Part shown: piece after piece, positions 47,182-58,564 of the stretch
Layout: each line of letters begins with the position of its first letter
How positions within the stretch are numbered: position 1 is the stretch's first letter
DNA from: Chinchilla lanigera
Taxonomy: Eukaryota; Chordata; Mammalia; Rodentia; Chinchillidae
Reading direction: 5' to 3'
Length of the DNA: 64,000 bases
NCBI RefSeq assembly: GCF_000276665.1
Contig: NW_004955518.1
Location: 736,598 to 800,597 of the forward strand
Made by a program: the position numbers and the translations under genes
The notes under the pieces: generated by a model
Seen by the model: only the letters and a program-made list of their open reading frames with translations
What the model was told of the DNA's origin: nothing
Database searches by the model: none

Positions 47182-47440
47182 GACACAGTGATTGACTTTG
47201 CCACCACTGCCCTCTTGTTCTTGCAGGGATCCCACTCTGCTTGCAGGATGCATCTTCTCTTTTTCCTTCCAAGCACCCTTTTCTCCTTGAGAACTTCTTT
47301 TATGCTTCCTTTCCTTTTTCTTTTCTTCCCTTATTTTTGCCCTAAATAAATGTTAATTCTTCATTTTTACCAGTTGTTCCCTCCAATTCACTGAATGGGA
47401 CAATAAGAACCTGAAAAATACTGGTAGTTCCCACACCACC

Positions 47441-48000
47441 TGGTGACAGCAGGAGTGTGCAGCCACATTGGCTCTAGATGTCCTGTCACCTTCACCAGGA
47501 ATGAAAAAAGTGATGGCCAAGACAGAGCTATAACTTTGAAGCTCACCAATTCCTTTAAGTCAGATTATCAGGAAGAGAACTGTAATCATCTCCTCTGAAT
47601 CCCTTAAAGTCTGCCTTCTTCAAATGTTAAGGATCTGCCTTGGCATCTCAAGCCTTCTCTTTTTGGCTGGCACAAATCCTAAAATGATGCGGTCAATTCC
47701 TCACAAGCCTCTTCTCACTCCCACTGTAGCATAGATGTGAGGTGGAAGAGGCAGGAGCACCAGGTAGTCCTTTGTGACAATAGTCTCTTTAAAACACTCC
47801 AAGGAACTAAGTCAGGTGGGTGTATGTGAGCTTGAAAGAAATAGTGTGCAGCTTCTGGAGATGTCATGGAGGAAGAACCCTGCTCACCAAGTATTCAAGA
47901 GTGAAAGAGAAGGAAGGTTGTCGAAGCCTGCAAGTGTACATGGCCAGCTGATATCTAAAATGATGATAGGACAGGGAGCAAAAAGAGCAGATATTTAATT
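47441..48000. other. No recognised feature
   Basis: Unique sequence; a 74-codon open frame at 47774-47998 has no known domain. Confidence 0.3.
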
Positions 48001-48115
48001 TTTTTACTTTATGAAACAATATAACATTTCATAGTCAAATAATAAGAGAACAGCAATAGTCAATACATTATGTACCATTACCTTCAAAGTAGTTACTCAG
48101 AGTACAAGACAGAAA
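48000..48115 (-). mobile_element. Possible L1 3' UTR tail, minus strand
   Basis: Contains taccttcaaagtagttactc, the reverse complement of the L1 tail block seen at 14400 and 3300. The rest is diverged. Confidence 0.5.
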
Positions 48116-48924
48116 TGAAAAAGAGTCTTACAGAAAAGAAACAGATCATAACACACATCTTTTTTTTCAACAAACTAAGAAAAGCAAATGTTTTTAATAA
48201 TGAAAAGAAGAGGTTGAGGAAGCATCCTTCCATGTAGCACTGTTAGGACCTCCTCTGCCATTCTTCTGCCTTATACTCCTGCTTGCTGCTTCAAAGCTTT
48301 TACCCACCAGTTAGTTCAAAATCTCTCCTGTGAGGTGGGTGTGGGAACTCTGTCCCAGGTTCCAACACTAGTGAGAAGCAGGGATGCACCCTCATGTCTC
48401 CCGTCACACAGTGGTTTTCCTTTCCCACCAACATGTTACGGCTCAGGGCACTGCTAATCATGTGCAGGAATCCTACAACAGGTATTTCTAAGACCACTTT
48501 TGTACCACAAATGGACAGAGACAGCCCTTTGCTTTGCAGTAGCAGCTGCCATTGGCAGAATTTGCAGATATTTATAACTGAAAAACCTCACCTGATATCT
48601 TTAAGTCTAAGAGTCTCTCCACCCTTGACCATCACAACTGGGTTTGGCCAACTGGCTATGAGAAATCATAAATAAAATAAATGAGTAAATAAACAGCAGG
48701 CTTTCTCCCAGGGCCCTACATGCTATCTTCCATTTCCTTTCACACTGATCAGCAACCACAATGGTTCTCCCAGCTTGCTCCAAACCACCCCCATTCACCA
48801 TCACTACCATGTCACCATGGTTTGCTTGCCTTAGATGTCCCTCACTCAGTGGTTACCAATAACTGCCATCCTCATTTCCTCCACCTGTGAAAGTTTTAAC
48901 CCTCCAGCAATTTAACTACTTACC
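48116..48924. other. No recognised feature
   Basis: Unique sequence with chance open frames. Confidence 0.3.
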
Positions 48925-49395
48925 AAATGGAAGGAGGGCCCCCAGCACACGGGAAGTGACGGGGAGGGGAGCGCCGGTCTTCTGGCCGGCTCCCTGCCCT
49001 ATAGGCACCCGGAAGTGGGCCCCCAGCGCACGGGAAGCCATGTGGGCAGCGAGCGCTGCTGCACACTGGCCCTCAGGCCAGCTGCTGCTGCTCAGTTGAG
49101 ACCTACCATGACACAGAGAAACAATGACACAATTGGCCCACCATGCACTGGCTGCAGATGCCCACCCACGGACGTGTGTGAATCACTCAAACATGGAGAA
49201 ACCCCTGGGAATACATGCCACACAATGGGTCAGTCTTGCTCCTGCCACTGAAAACCAGAAAGGTCCAAAGTCAGCAGAGGATCAGCTGCTGAACAAGGAC
49301 TCGGAGAACATGAGAATGCAGACTAAGCCGGAGGAGTCAGAGGTCCTGTGGACTGGGGTCATGAGAGCCGTTCAGAAGCTGTAAACCAATAGGAC
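48925..49395 (+). other. GC-rich duplicated segment, possible L1 5' UTR
   Basis: CpG-rich sequence with two related units starting at 48929 and 49011 (ggaag-gggcccccagc then cacgggaag), period 82. It is followed by an open frame (49124-49384, 86 codons) ending in [19 protein letters not shown]. It ends where an inverted L1 ORF2 fragment begins. Monomer-like GC-rich repeats and the L1 neighbour suggest an L1 5' UTR/ORF1 start, but I cannot match it to a known family. Confidence 0.35.
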
Positions 49396-49409
49396 CTTGC
49401 ACAATACCT

Positions 49410-50600
49410 GCGGAGACTCCCTGGTTGTCCTTGTTGCCCAGGATTGCTTTTGCAATTCTGAGTCCCTTCTGGTTCCAGATGAATCTAAGGAATGTTTTCT
49501 CAAGATCCGTGAGGTATGCTAATGGCAGTTTAATGGGAATTGCATTGAATCTGTACAACAGTTTTGGTAGTATGGTCATTTTCACAATGTTGGTTCTTCC
49601 TATCCATGAGCAAGGAATATTTTTCCATTTATTGAAATACTCTTTCATCTCTTTTTTCAGAGTACTGTGTTTTCACTGAATAGATACTTACTTTGTTTGT
49701 TAGATTGATTCCTAAATATTTCAATTGCTTGGATGCTATTGTGAAAGGTATGGTTTCCCTAATTTCTCTCTCAGTCTGTTTGTTGTTTGTGTATAGGAAT
49801 GCTATCGATTTCTGGGTGTTGACTTTGTATCCAGCTACACTGCTGAATTTGTTGATTAATTCAAGGAGTCTTCTTGTGGAGTTTTTGGGGTCTTCCATGT
49901 GAAGTATCATGACATCTGCAAATAGTGAGAGTTTTACTTCTTCCTTTCCTATCCTTATTCCTTTCATTCCTCTCTCTTGTCTAATTGCTGTGGCTAATGG
50001 TTCCAGAACTATGTTGAACTGGAGTGGGGACAGTGGATATCCTTGTCTTGTTACTGATTTTAAAGTAAAAGCTTTCAATTTTTATCCATTTAGTATGATG
50101 TGGGCTGTTGGTTTGTCATAGATGGCTTTGATCAGGTTGAGGTAAAGACCATCTATTCCTATTTTCTGTAGTGTTATTATCATGAATGCATGTTGGACTT
50201 TGTCAAAAGCTTTTTCTGCATGTATTGAGATGATCATATGGTTTTTGTCTTTGGCTCTATTGATATGGTATATAAAACTAATTGCTTTGTGAATATTGAA
50301 CCATCTCTGCATTCCTGGAATGAATCTGACTTGGTCGTGGTGTATGATTTTCTTGATGATTTGCTGCATTCTGTTTGCTAGTATTTTATTTTATTTTATT
50401 TTATTTTATTTTATTTTATTTTATTTTTTGTCTTTTGTCTTTTCTTCCAGTACCAGGAATCGAACTCACGACCTTGCGCTTGCCAGGCAAGCACTTTGCC
50501 ACTGAGCTAAATCCCCAGCCCCCTGTTTGCTAGTATTTTATTGAGTGTCTTTGCATCTATATTCATTAGGGAGATTGGTCTGTAGTTCTCTTGTATCTTA
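49410..50600 (-). mobile_element. L1 ORF2 fragment, minus strand
   Basis: Minus-strand ORF2 from the region before the RT core (ANRIQ-like, near 50550) to the segment after it (GNKD near 49430). Long readable pieces are 50082-50369, 49629-50078 and 49337-49648. The RT core motif reads FADV where FADD is expected (near 49905-49920). Both ends are missing, including the 3' UTR. A young ID is inserted at 50391-50522. Confidence 0.92.
50391..50522 (-). mobile_element. ID-type SINE, young, minus strand
   Basis: The reverse strand starts ggggctggggatttagctca and contains gcaagcgcaaggtcgtgagt; the tail is (TAAAA)n (50391-50425 as TTTTA). A perfect 20-bp duplication, ctgtttgctagtattttatt, flanks it (50371-50390 and 50523-50542). 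Confidence 0.97.
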
Positions 50601-50639
50601 CAGCTAGCTGCACAGTGGATTCCTTATGGGGTAGTCATT

Positions 50640-50960
50640 AGTGCTATTTACACATGTTCTAGATCTCTTCCTCTAAGAGATTATAGATTTCCAACTCCCT
50701 CTAAAGTTAGGGATGACCATGTGATGCCTTCTGGCCAATAAAATGTGAACAGAAATGTGTGTCATTTCCTGGAGAAAACATTCAGTTGCCTTGTGTAGGG
50801 TGCTGCTGCTGTTTCCTCCTGCTCTAAGGGCAGTGCCCAGGTCCTTGGGAGACTACGGTGAGCAGAGACTTCCACTATGCTTCAAATAAAATAAACAAAT
50901 TATTACTAATCCAGAGAGATATGGAGACTGTCTATTGTGGTCACATAATGTGACCTATTC
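50640..50960 (+). repeat. Ancient interspersed repeat, unnamed
   Basis: gatgaccatgtgatgccttc, tggccaataaaatgtgaaca and gtcatttcctgg resemble a widespread old mammalian repeat, probably an LTR or MER type. Family not fixed. Confidence 0.4.
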
Positions 50961-52839
50961 CACCTGCTCTATTTTGTGAGGACAGGACCCATACCACTTA
51001 TACTTGTGTCTCTGTAGTGCCATATCCAAAACAAACTAGAACATAAATATCTTATTTAAATGTTGATTTCTGATTTTTAATTCATAATATCCAACTTCAA
51101 ATATCCCACTCCTATCTGCTGCTGCTCTCTGCTAAAACATAACTTCTGTTCTGTTTAACACAACATGATTTCTAAAATATAAAATTAAAACTTCTAACCA
51201 GCTCAGAAGCTGATTTTGATCACTTGTAGAATGTGCTGTAGGGAATAAAATGTCACGTTCTGATGACTGAGTGAAAATCTCTGCAGCTCAGCTGTGGGAG
51301 GGTTCTTCAGGGACACAGCAGGAAGGGGACTCCAACACATGCCCTGCAGCTGAGCCAGAGCCAAAGGTCTGTAATAAATTAGTTGACTAGGGGATGTGAC
51401 TGTCACAGTACAGGTCTCCCTGAATGCTCTGTTCCAGTAGATGGCACAATAACATGGCAGTAAATGTAATCAAAGTGTTTCTCCATTTGCCTTTATATGC
51501 CTTATTAAAACATCCTTCACTTTTGAGCATATAATTCTGTGAAGGAAAATAAAAATCATCTCTTGATGATCCTTTTACATTCTGCTGTAAGATAATGGAA
51601 TATTTGAAAAAGAAAAGGGTTTCAAAGCAGAGTCTGTTCTTTAAAGAAATGCCTGTGTTGATTCTCTCCAGTCCTTCTGGTTACTTGAAAGGCATATTTT
51701 TTAACCCCATATGCATGTGTTATGCATCTCTGCAGTCTTCACGCATGTGAGCACACAGTTAGTTACTACAAACACTAGTTCATCCAGTTGAAAAATAAAG
51801 AATCCACAGTATTTTATTTTCTTCCCCAGTCAGCAGTTCTAACATAATTCCTGTTACCTCCTCCAGCAACACACTTGAAAACACACCCTTTCCTACAAAT
51901 AGATAGGTTTAGCTAATCGAAAATTATTGGCTTAATACCCTAAAATTGAAAATTAAGCATACAGGTACTATTTCTATGGTTATGTTTTCTAAAGATCAGT
52001 TGCAAATTATTAGCCAAAGCTTTCACAAGATGTCTAACTTTATTTCTTATTTATAAATGTCAAGTGTTTTATTTTAGGAGAAAATATGTCTACATTTATT
52101 GTAACTATAATATAATTTCCTAAAGATAGTTTCTGAATGACAACCTCATCTCCAAAGTAAAAATAAACTTATAGGGTTCTTATAATGTTTAACAAAAGCA
52201 ATCTAAAGAAAGAATCCAATGTTTTCTCTTAAGCTAAACAGAATATTTAGGGACTATAGGAAATATTTCTCTAGTGTAAAAACATGCATAAAAAATGTGA
52301 TTGCTCAGGCTGATGCTATAAAGGGAATGAGAATACCTTTTCTTTGTTTCATATAAGGAGGCCAAACAGGAGGGGGAAATCCTTTGTTTTGCTAGGATGA
52401 GCCACTAGGCAGGTTACTTTAAAATCTATCAACATAATACAAATGAGAAACCACAAGGAAAAAAACTTGATGAATCCAAATACACAGGTATTTCAAACTT
52501 TATTATCAAATTAAGTAGCACCAAATTAAAAGATAAAGTTAGAATATTGGCAACATAAAACCTTAACACAGAGAGGTTTTTATAGGTTGGCTACACACAC
52601 TCTTCACCCCCTCCCTGCTCCCCACAAAGGAGAGAGATAAACCATGATCCATAAACATGATGAAAACAGAAGGGCTAACTTCTCCGGTAACATTTTAAAC
52701 CCAGCACATTGGCAAAATGTTTAAAATCACCAGTAGTTCTCCGTCAGGTGTATGAACAAAGTCCTGTTGCATCTGGTGGTAATAAATACTGATGCTACCT
52801 TTTGACAAAGTAATTTGATTAGATTTAACAAAACCTCTG
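50961..52839. other. Unique AT-rich sequence
   Basis: No gene or repeat recognised. Confidence 0.3.
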
Positions 52840-53312
52840 TGCTATAGTCTGAAAGTTTATGCTCCTCAAAGTTCATATGTTGAAATCCATACCCCAAGGT
52901 GATAGCATTATAAGGTCATTGGGAGGTGATTATGTCACAGGGGTAGAAGCCTCATGAATAGGGTTAGTGTCCTTATACAAGAGGCCCAAGCATGGTGTGG
53001 TGGTACATGCCTGTAAGCCCAGAGTTTGGGAGGCTGAGGCAGGAGGATCACTGTGAGTTTGAGGCCAGTCTGGGCTCGATAGTGAGTTCAAGACCAGCCT
53101 GCACTACATAGTGAGACCATCTCAAAAAAACCCCAACAAACAAACAAACAAAAAAAAGCGGTCCAAGAAATATCCTTTGCTCCTTCTACCATGTGAGGAA
53201 AACACTATCAGCCTGAAAGTGGGCTCTCACCAGATAACAAATCTTTCAGACACCTGGATTTTGGACTTCCAGCCTCCAAAACTATGAGAAATAAATATAT
53301 TGTTTATAAAAA
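52840..53312 (+). mobile_element. MLT1-like MaLR LTR, split by a B1
   Basis: tgctatagtctgaaagttta, tcatatgttgaaatccatac, cattgggaggtgattatgtc and catgaatagggttagtgtcc precede the B1. After it come tccttctaccatgtgaggaa, acctggattttggacttcca and gcctccaaaactatgagaaa, in MLT1 order. The last part of the LTR is missing. Confidence 0.85.
52988..53154 (+). mobile_element. B1-type SINE in the LTR
   Basis: gcatggtgtggtggtacatg head, gggaggctgaggcaggagga core, duplicated gaggccagtctgggctcg/aagaccagcctgcactac, and a tail of (CAAA)n. Flanks gaggcccaag and gcggtccaag look like a diverged target duplication. Confidence 0.95.
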
Positions 53313-54689
53313 CTTCTGAGAGCCTTCAAAGAAAGCAAGCATCCCCTTCTCCTACTCTTGGCCACACCGTGGAAAATGCAGCAAGTGAAGAATAGCAAGC
53401 AGGGACACAAAAACTGAAGCACCACAGCAAGGCAGCCAGGCTGGCAGGTGTGGGGCTGAAATGGCCACTTTCCACAACAGTAAGATGCCTGCCACAGTCT
53501 CACATTTACAGTCAGTTTGGCTGCATCTCCAGCACAGGCTGAGGGCTGTAGTTTTCTCCATATAAGGCAACAACAAAGATTTCAAATGGACCAAACATTT
53601 TATATTGGTGTCAACAGCACTAACACAGCTTCAGCTGGCAGAGTGCAGGGAAACCCAAGTCTGTGCATCTGTAATTCCAGAGAAAATGCCTGAATACCAT
53701 CTGTTCTCACCCACCCTCTCACCCCACCCAGTGAGGCCCTTTCTGCAGGGCACACTTGCCCTAGTCATGAGTCTTGGCCTAAGAATTTCAAATCCCAATT
53801 TCCCTTGAATAGAGAGATTTGGAAAGTTAATTTCAACAGAGCAATTAGTAACACAGCAGATCTCTTAATGCTGCAAATAGTTGGCTGCCCAGCTGTAAAA
53901 TACATGATTTGTTTCTGGATTTTATTCTACAATTAAATGGACAGCAATCCTTTCACTGTAGATAAAGGTAGGAATGGGGTCCCGGAACTAGATTATGATG
54001 ACATAGCACGGGAAATCATATGTGTACTGGTTCAAGCTCACAGAAGTTGAACGGCAACAGGAAATAAGTGCCAACACAGAAAAGTTTTCAACATACCTAC
54101 AGACTACAGATGATGTCTACATTTGTGTCGAGTTGATTTTTATAGAGATAATTTATCCCAGTCTGAAAATCAGGGGGACCATATTAATAAATATAAAGAT
54201 CAAAGTAAGACCCAAGATTTAACAGCGATTATTTTATTATATTTGATCTATATGGACTGTAAAAGGAAATTAAAATGAGACTCCTGAAGAGAGAAAAGCC
54301 TAAGAGCTTTGCACCAAAAATAAAAACAGCCTGTTTATATACACTTGATTTTAGCCAAAATAGAAACAGTTCAAAATTTATTTAAAAGTTTGTTTAATAG
54401 AGTATATGATATTTTTCTTTTGGTCATGTTTATTGCCTAGATTAAGAAAGTAGTGATAACAATCTAAAAGGATCCCAAAGCTTCCCCAAACTTGATCTGA
54501 AAATTAGCTTAGAAATAGCTGCTTATGGAAAGAAGCCTGCAGCATGCAGTGTTCTCCCTAACCCGAAAGTATCAAGTGAGTCCCTCTGTTTCTGTCTTAC
54601 TAACATTGTTCTAATGATTCTAATAAGAGGCAAAACCAATTGTAAAAACAATATAACGTTTTGCAGGAAGTAGGTATTAAATGAGTTTA
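53313..54689. other. Unique sequence
   Basis: No gene or clear repeat. Open frames at 53282-53594 (minus) and 53605-53808 (+) have no known domain. Confidence 0.3.
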
Positions 54690-55420
54690 GTAATCAGCGC
54701 TTGCAAACATGCATAACTGATGCCAGAGAGAAATTGACCATCCCTAACTGCTCACTGAGTGGACAGGCAGTCGAAGGTAAGGTAGAAAACAGGGAGGCTG
54801 AGCTAAACTGTGTTAAAGAAAAGCATCTCGCGAGGTTTTCAAGGTCAGTTGATGAAAGTCACAGGGAAATTAACGTTTTTCATTTGCCCTGAAAGAGAAA
54901 GAGAACAAAAATTATAAGGAGCAAAATAAAATTCAAATGATTTGTAGTCCAAAATGAAGTTCCTTCGAAGAATAGTCAAACTGCAGCAGGCGAAAATGAG
55001 TGCCTTTGAATGATTTGAACGCCAGTGAGGTGGCTTCATTTTCAAGTCACATGCATCTGATTCACAACAGTCTCTGTCCAGAGGCGCTGGCTGTCAGTGA
55101 TGGCAGCCTGGCTGAGTTTGCCGTCAGCACTTCCACAGTGGCAGCAAGGACAGGATGGAGGCAATGTGGAGCAGAGAAATTTAAATGGAAACGTATCAAG
55201 TTCAGGTGGACTTGCACTACGTTACGAGGCAGGGGGTGACTTCTACGGGGGAGACAGACTTATGAGTTCCCACCCGCAGTGCACTCCGAGGGTCAAGAAA
55301 TCTCCACCAAGTTCTCTGCAATGCTGGGCCGCACTGCCCTGGGAATACACCGTTGCTGTTTCTTTGTAACACTCTGGGAAACTAAACTCTGGCGTCCTCA
55401 AAGGTCATAGCAAATGCTTA
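54690..55420. other. Unique, CpG-retaining sequence; possible regulatory element
   Basis: CpGs are clearly denser than in neighbours (ctcgcgagg near 54827, ttcgaag near 54965, acgttacgagg near 55220, gccgc near 55329). No exon or repeat is recognised. Confidence 0.3.
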
Positions 55421-56009
55421 ACTGCCCTTGAAGATGTAGGATTTAGGGTTTCGATAGCATCCCAAATCTTGCCTACTATTATCAGAGAAAATGTTACTTA
55501 AAGGGATTTTTTAAGTGTCCCATTCTAGGGAGCTTCATGAAGCCCAAAGAGGATTCTAGAAAACCAAACTACATTTCTAAATATAAAAGCACTTTAAAGG
55601 ATTGAAGAAGAGATGTATAAACTGATAGGAGATGGCTGCAACTTAACTTACAATGATTTTGAGAGGGAAGGTCAGTCCCGTTTATTAACCCAACACATGC
55701 TTAGTGGAGGCCTGCTGCTTAGGTGTACCTGTGACATCTCAAGGAACAGCTATCTCTCTCCACGGGTTGCTCACAGTTGACTCTTTCCTGTTTCCCTCTT
55801 ATCTTCCCTCTTTAGCTTTGCACTAGTTCCAAAGTTTCCTCCAAACCCCACCTATGACTTGGGGCATAGCTCTCCTCTCACATTCCTTGGGGAAACTCAA
55901 CTCACTGACCAACTTCTAAATCAAGGCACTCATAATGTGCTCTTACACCAAATTCTGTCCAGTGTTCGTAGAAGGCGCAGTTTCGGACTTGGGCCTTTTG
56001 TATGTTGTC
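55421..56009. other. No recognised feature
   Basis: Unique sequence; a pyrimidine-rich part near 55740-55900 is weakly L2-like. Confidence 0.3.
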
Positions 56010-56605
56010 CTCTGATGAACAGATGTTTTAAATTTTAATGTAGATATATTTATCATTTCCTTTTGGTTGATATTTTGGATATTACAAAATCTATCATTTG
56101 TGGAATTTTATAAATAGCCACTTTAATTTTCTTCTAAACTTTAAAGTCTTTCTTCTCTTCATAAATTTTAATCTAACTGAAGTTGATTTTTACGAGTGGT
56201 TTCGGGAAAGGACATAATTTCAGGCGGGTACCTGACTGCCCTATAGTAGGTGCTGAAGAATCCATTTTCCCAAAGAATGTGCCCTGCCTTTCTGGGAAAG
56301 ATCAAAATTCCAGAACTGGTTGAGGCTGCTGGTGCCCACTGTCTCTATGTTAAATGCTTGACAAAGATCCCACATATACCTCTTCGTATTTAGAAGTTAG
56401 CTATTTTTTGATTCTTTGCTTTCATTATAATTTAAATCTATATATTACTTGAAAGTTCATCCTTATCCACTAACAAGAGATAACCATTCATGTATTTATT
56501 CCCTAATGTCTTTCTACAACAATTTTTATGTAAAGTTCTGGCATCTGTGGTTGGTTCTTTTTATTATGCTTGTTTACTATTCCAAAGGTGTAGAAATGAA
56601 GTTGC

Positions 56606-56640
56606 ATTATATATATATATAGATAGATAGATAGATTCTA
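56606..56640. repeat. (AT)n(GATA)n microsatellite
   Basis: tatatatatata followed by four to five gata units. Confidence 0.9.
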
Positions 56641-57080
56641 TATATCCACCAACATTACTGAGTCTTTATTTATGATAATAATTTCATTATAAATTCTCTT
56701 TCATGGTTTATGTAGATAATTGTATCTTTGAGACAATTTATAAATAATTGTTTCCCTTTCAATTCTTACATTTAATTTAAAGCAAATATTTTGATGCATT
56801 TTTATTATGGACTTTTGATGCTATTAGATAAAATGATTTCCTTGCTATTCCTAGTTTGCTAGAAGTTTTTAGTGAATATTAATATTTATCAAATGCTTTC
56901 TTTGTATCTGTTAAGATGCTCTTATAGAGGTTCTATAATTCATGAGGTGAATTATCACAGTAGTTTTATTTTGTTTTGTGATAAGCCAAGTTTGGATTAC
57001 TGGGATAAATGCAATTTGGTGGGGATATGCTTGTTTTGTTTTTTTTTTTTTTTTAATGCTATTGAATCTCAAAGTTTTGT

Positions 57081-57164
57081 GGGCCGGAGATATAACTCAG
57101 TGGCACAAGCACCTTCTGCACAAGTGAAAGGTCCTGGGTTCAATTCCTAGTACCAAAAGAAAAA
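57081..57164 (+). mobile_element. ID-type SINE
   Basis: gggccggagatataactcag (A box), gtcctgggttcaattcctag (B box), A-rich tail. agttttgtg before it and aattttgtg after it are a likely short target duplication. Confidence 0.85.
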
Positions 57165-57187
57165 AATTTTGTGATTTTTTTTTTTTA

Positions 57188-57365
57188 GATGGGTGAGGTG
57201 GCACATGCCTATAATTCTAATACTCTGGAAGGCTGAGGTAGGAGGACTGTGAGTTCGAGCCCAGTCTGCAAAACTTAGCTCTGTCTCAATAAAAAACAAA
57301 AAAAGGCTGGAAATGTAGCTCAGTGTGAAGCCCCTGGATCAGCCCAGGTACCAAAAAAAAAAAAA
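57188..57365 (+). mobile_element. B1-ID composite SINE
   Basis: A B1 part (57188-57290, gggtgaggtggcacatgcct ... gctgaggtaggaggactgtg ... ctctgtctc) without the internal duplication is followed, after a short A-rich linker, by an ID part (57306-57350, ggctggaaatgtagctcagt ... agcccaggtacc) and poly(A). This fits the B1-dID type known in some rodents. Confidence 0.8.
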
Positions 57366-57509
57366 TTATGTTCATGAGTGAAAGTTAGTGTTTATCTTCC
57401 ACAGTCTTTCTCTGATTTTAATTGAGAACCACATTTGTCTGCTCAATCGTTTTAGAGAACACTATTTTCACTTTCAAATTTTATAGACATTTGAAATAAT
57501 ATTTTCTTT

Positions 57510-57655
57510 GAACATGCTCATATATCTGGTAACCTGAACAACTACTATGAAGATAATATGCAATATAACATAATTTCCTATTATCTTGTTTTGAAATTCT
57601 GTATCATTTTTGATGATTTTTTCCTTATTTTTTATTCTTTTTAAAATAAAAAAGA
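57510..57655 (+). mobile_element. L1 3' UTR tail
   Basis: ctcatatatctggtaacctg, gaagataatatgcaatataa, cctattatcttgttttgaaa, and an end tttttaaaataaaaaag. Same family as 3255-3430 and 10866-11540. Confidence 0.8.
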
Positions 57656-57684
57656 ATTAAAATCAGCATTCTAAGGGGTAATAT

Positions 57685-58160
57685 GTTCATTACATCACTA
57701 TTCACAGTAGCAAAGATGTGGAAACAACTTAAGTGTCCATCAACAAATAAATGGATGAAGAAAATGTGATAATACATACACGAATACTACCAGACCTTTT
57801 AAAAAGGGGAGGAAATTCTGTGATATGTGACAACATCGATGAACTGAGGGCAGTATGCTAAGTGAAATAAGCCAACCATAGAAAGACAAACACTGCAATA
57901 TTTCACTTATGTGATATATCTCAAACAGTCAAGGCCATAGAAGCAGAGTGGAATGGTGACTGCCAGGGTCTGAGTGGGAGGAGAAAGGGAAATTCCTGAC
58001 CAGGAGGGATAACATTCCATTTCAGGCAAGATGAATGTGCTCCAGAGACCAGCTGTGCCACTGTGTTAGTCAACAACAGTAACATACTTACACCTCAGAG
58101 TCTGTTCAGAGGGTAGATCTCACACTAAGTGCATTCAACATAATAAAATAAAACTTTATA
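57685..58160 (+). mobile_element. Old L1 3' end
   Basis: catcactattcacagtagca, gtgtccatcaacaaataaat and gcagtatgctaagtgaaata, then a 3' UTR (gcagagtggaatggtgactg, ccagggtctgagtgggagga) ending in AATAAAATAAAA. Confidence 0.8.
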
Positions 58161-58242
58161 AATGAAAATTTAGTAAATTTTTCCTAAAATCTCCCTTGGT
58201 CTGGCTTTTATTTTATGAGAAGACTTAAAAATTGATCTAGAG

Positions 58243-58345
58243 AGCTGGGCACAGTGGTGTATATCTGTAATCTGAGCAGTGTGTGAGGCTGAGGCAAGAG
58301 GATTACAAGTTTGAGACCAGCCTGGAAATTTAGTGACTTTTAGTG
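58243..58345 (+). mobile_element. B1-type SINE, 3' truncated
   Basis: gagctgggcacagtggtgta head and gtgaggctgaggcaagagga core, ending after gagaccagcctgg. Confidence 0.85.
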
Positions 58346-58564
58346 TATGTATCATTTTACATTTCTGCCAATAATCTGTAAAGAGTCTATTTACCCACAG
58401 TTTTGTAAACAGAGCATATTTTTAATCTTTTGGCTTTTTTTCCTCTAAATAATAGATGAGAAATGATATTTTGGTTTAGTTCTTTGGGGTCTCTTTTAGT
58501 ACAATAAATTCACTGAGTTCCTTAATTTCAAAAATTGTATTTTCTATATCAGTATCCTATTTTG

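Larger units (their letters stand above)
46996..47435 (+). mobile_element. Solo LTR, retrovirus-like
   Basis: Starts tgtcacctcaagagactt and ends ttcccaca. It has a TATA box (atataaaaag, from 47173) and AATAAA (47345-47350), correctly ordered. Two direct 42-bp units lie in U3 at 47044-47127. Flanks caacc (46991-46995) and ccacc (47436-47440) could be a 5-bp duplication with one mismatch. No internal retroviral sequence adjoins. Family not recognised. Confidence 0.7.
56010..57490 (-). mobile_element. Old L1 (L1M/HAL1-type), minus strand, split by SINEs
   Basis: Antisense old-L1 phrases: ctgatgaacagatgttttaa (56013), aatgctttctttgtatctgt (56891), tggattactgggataaatgc (56992). It resumes after the SINEs with attatgttcatgagtg (57364) and cttccacagtctttctctga (57398). 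Confidence 0.65.

Noticed and set aside
57683..57790. Possible processed gene fragment
   Set aside because: The phrases are the standard old L1 ORF2 C-terminus and 3' end.
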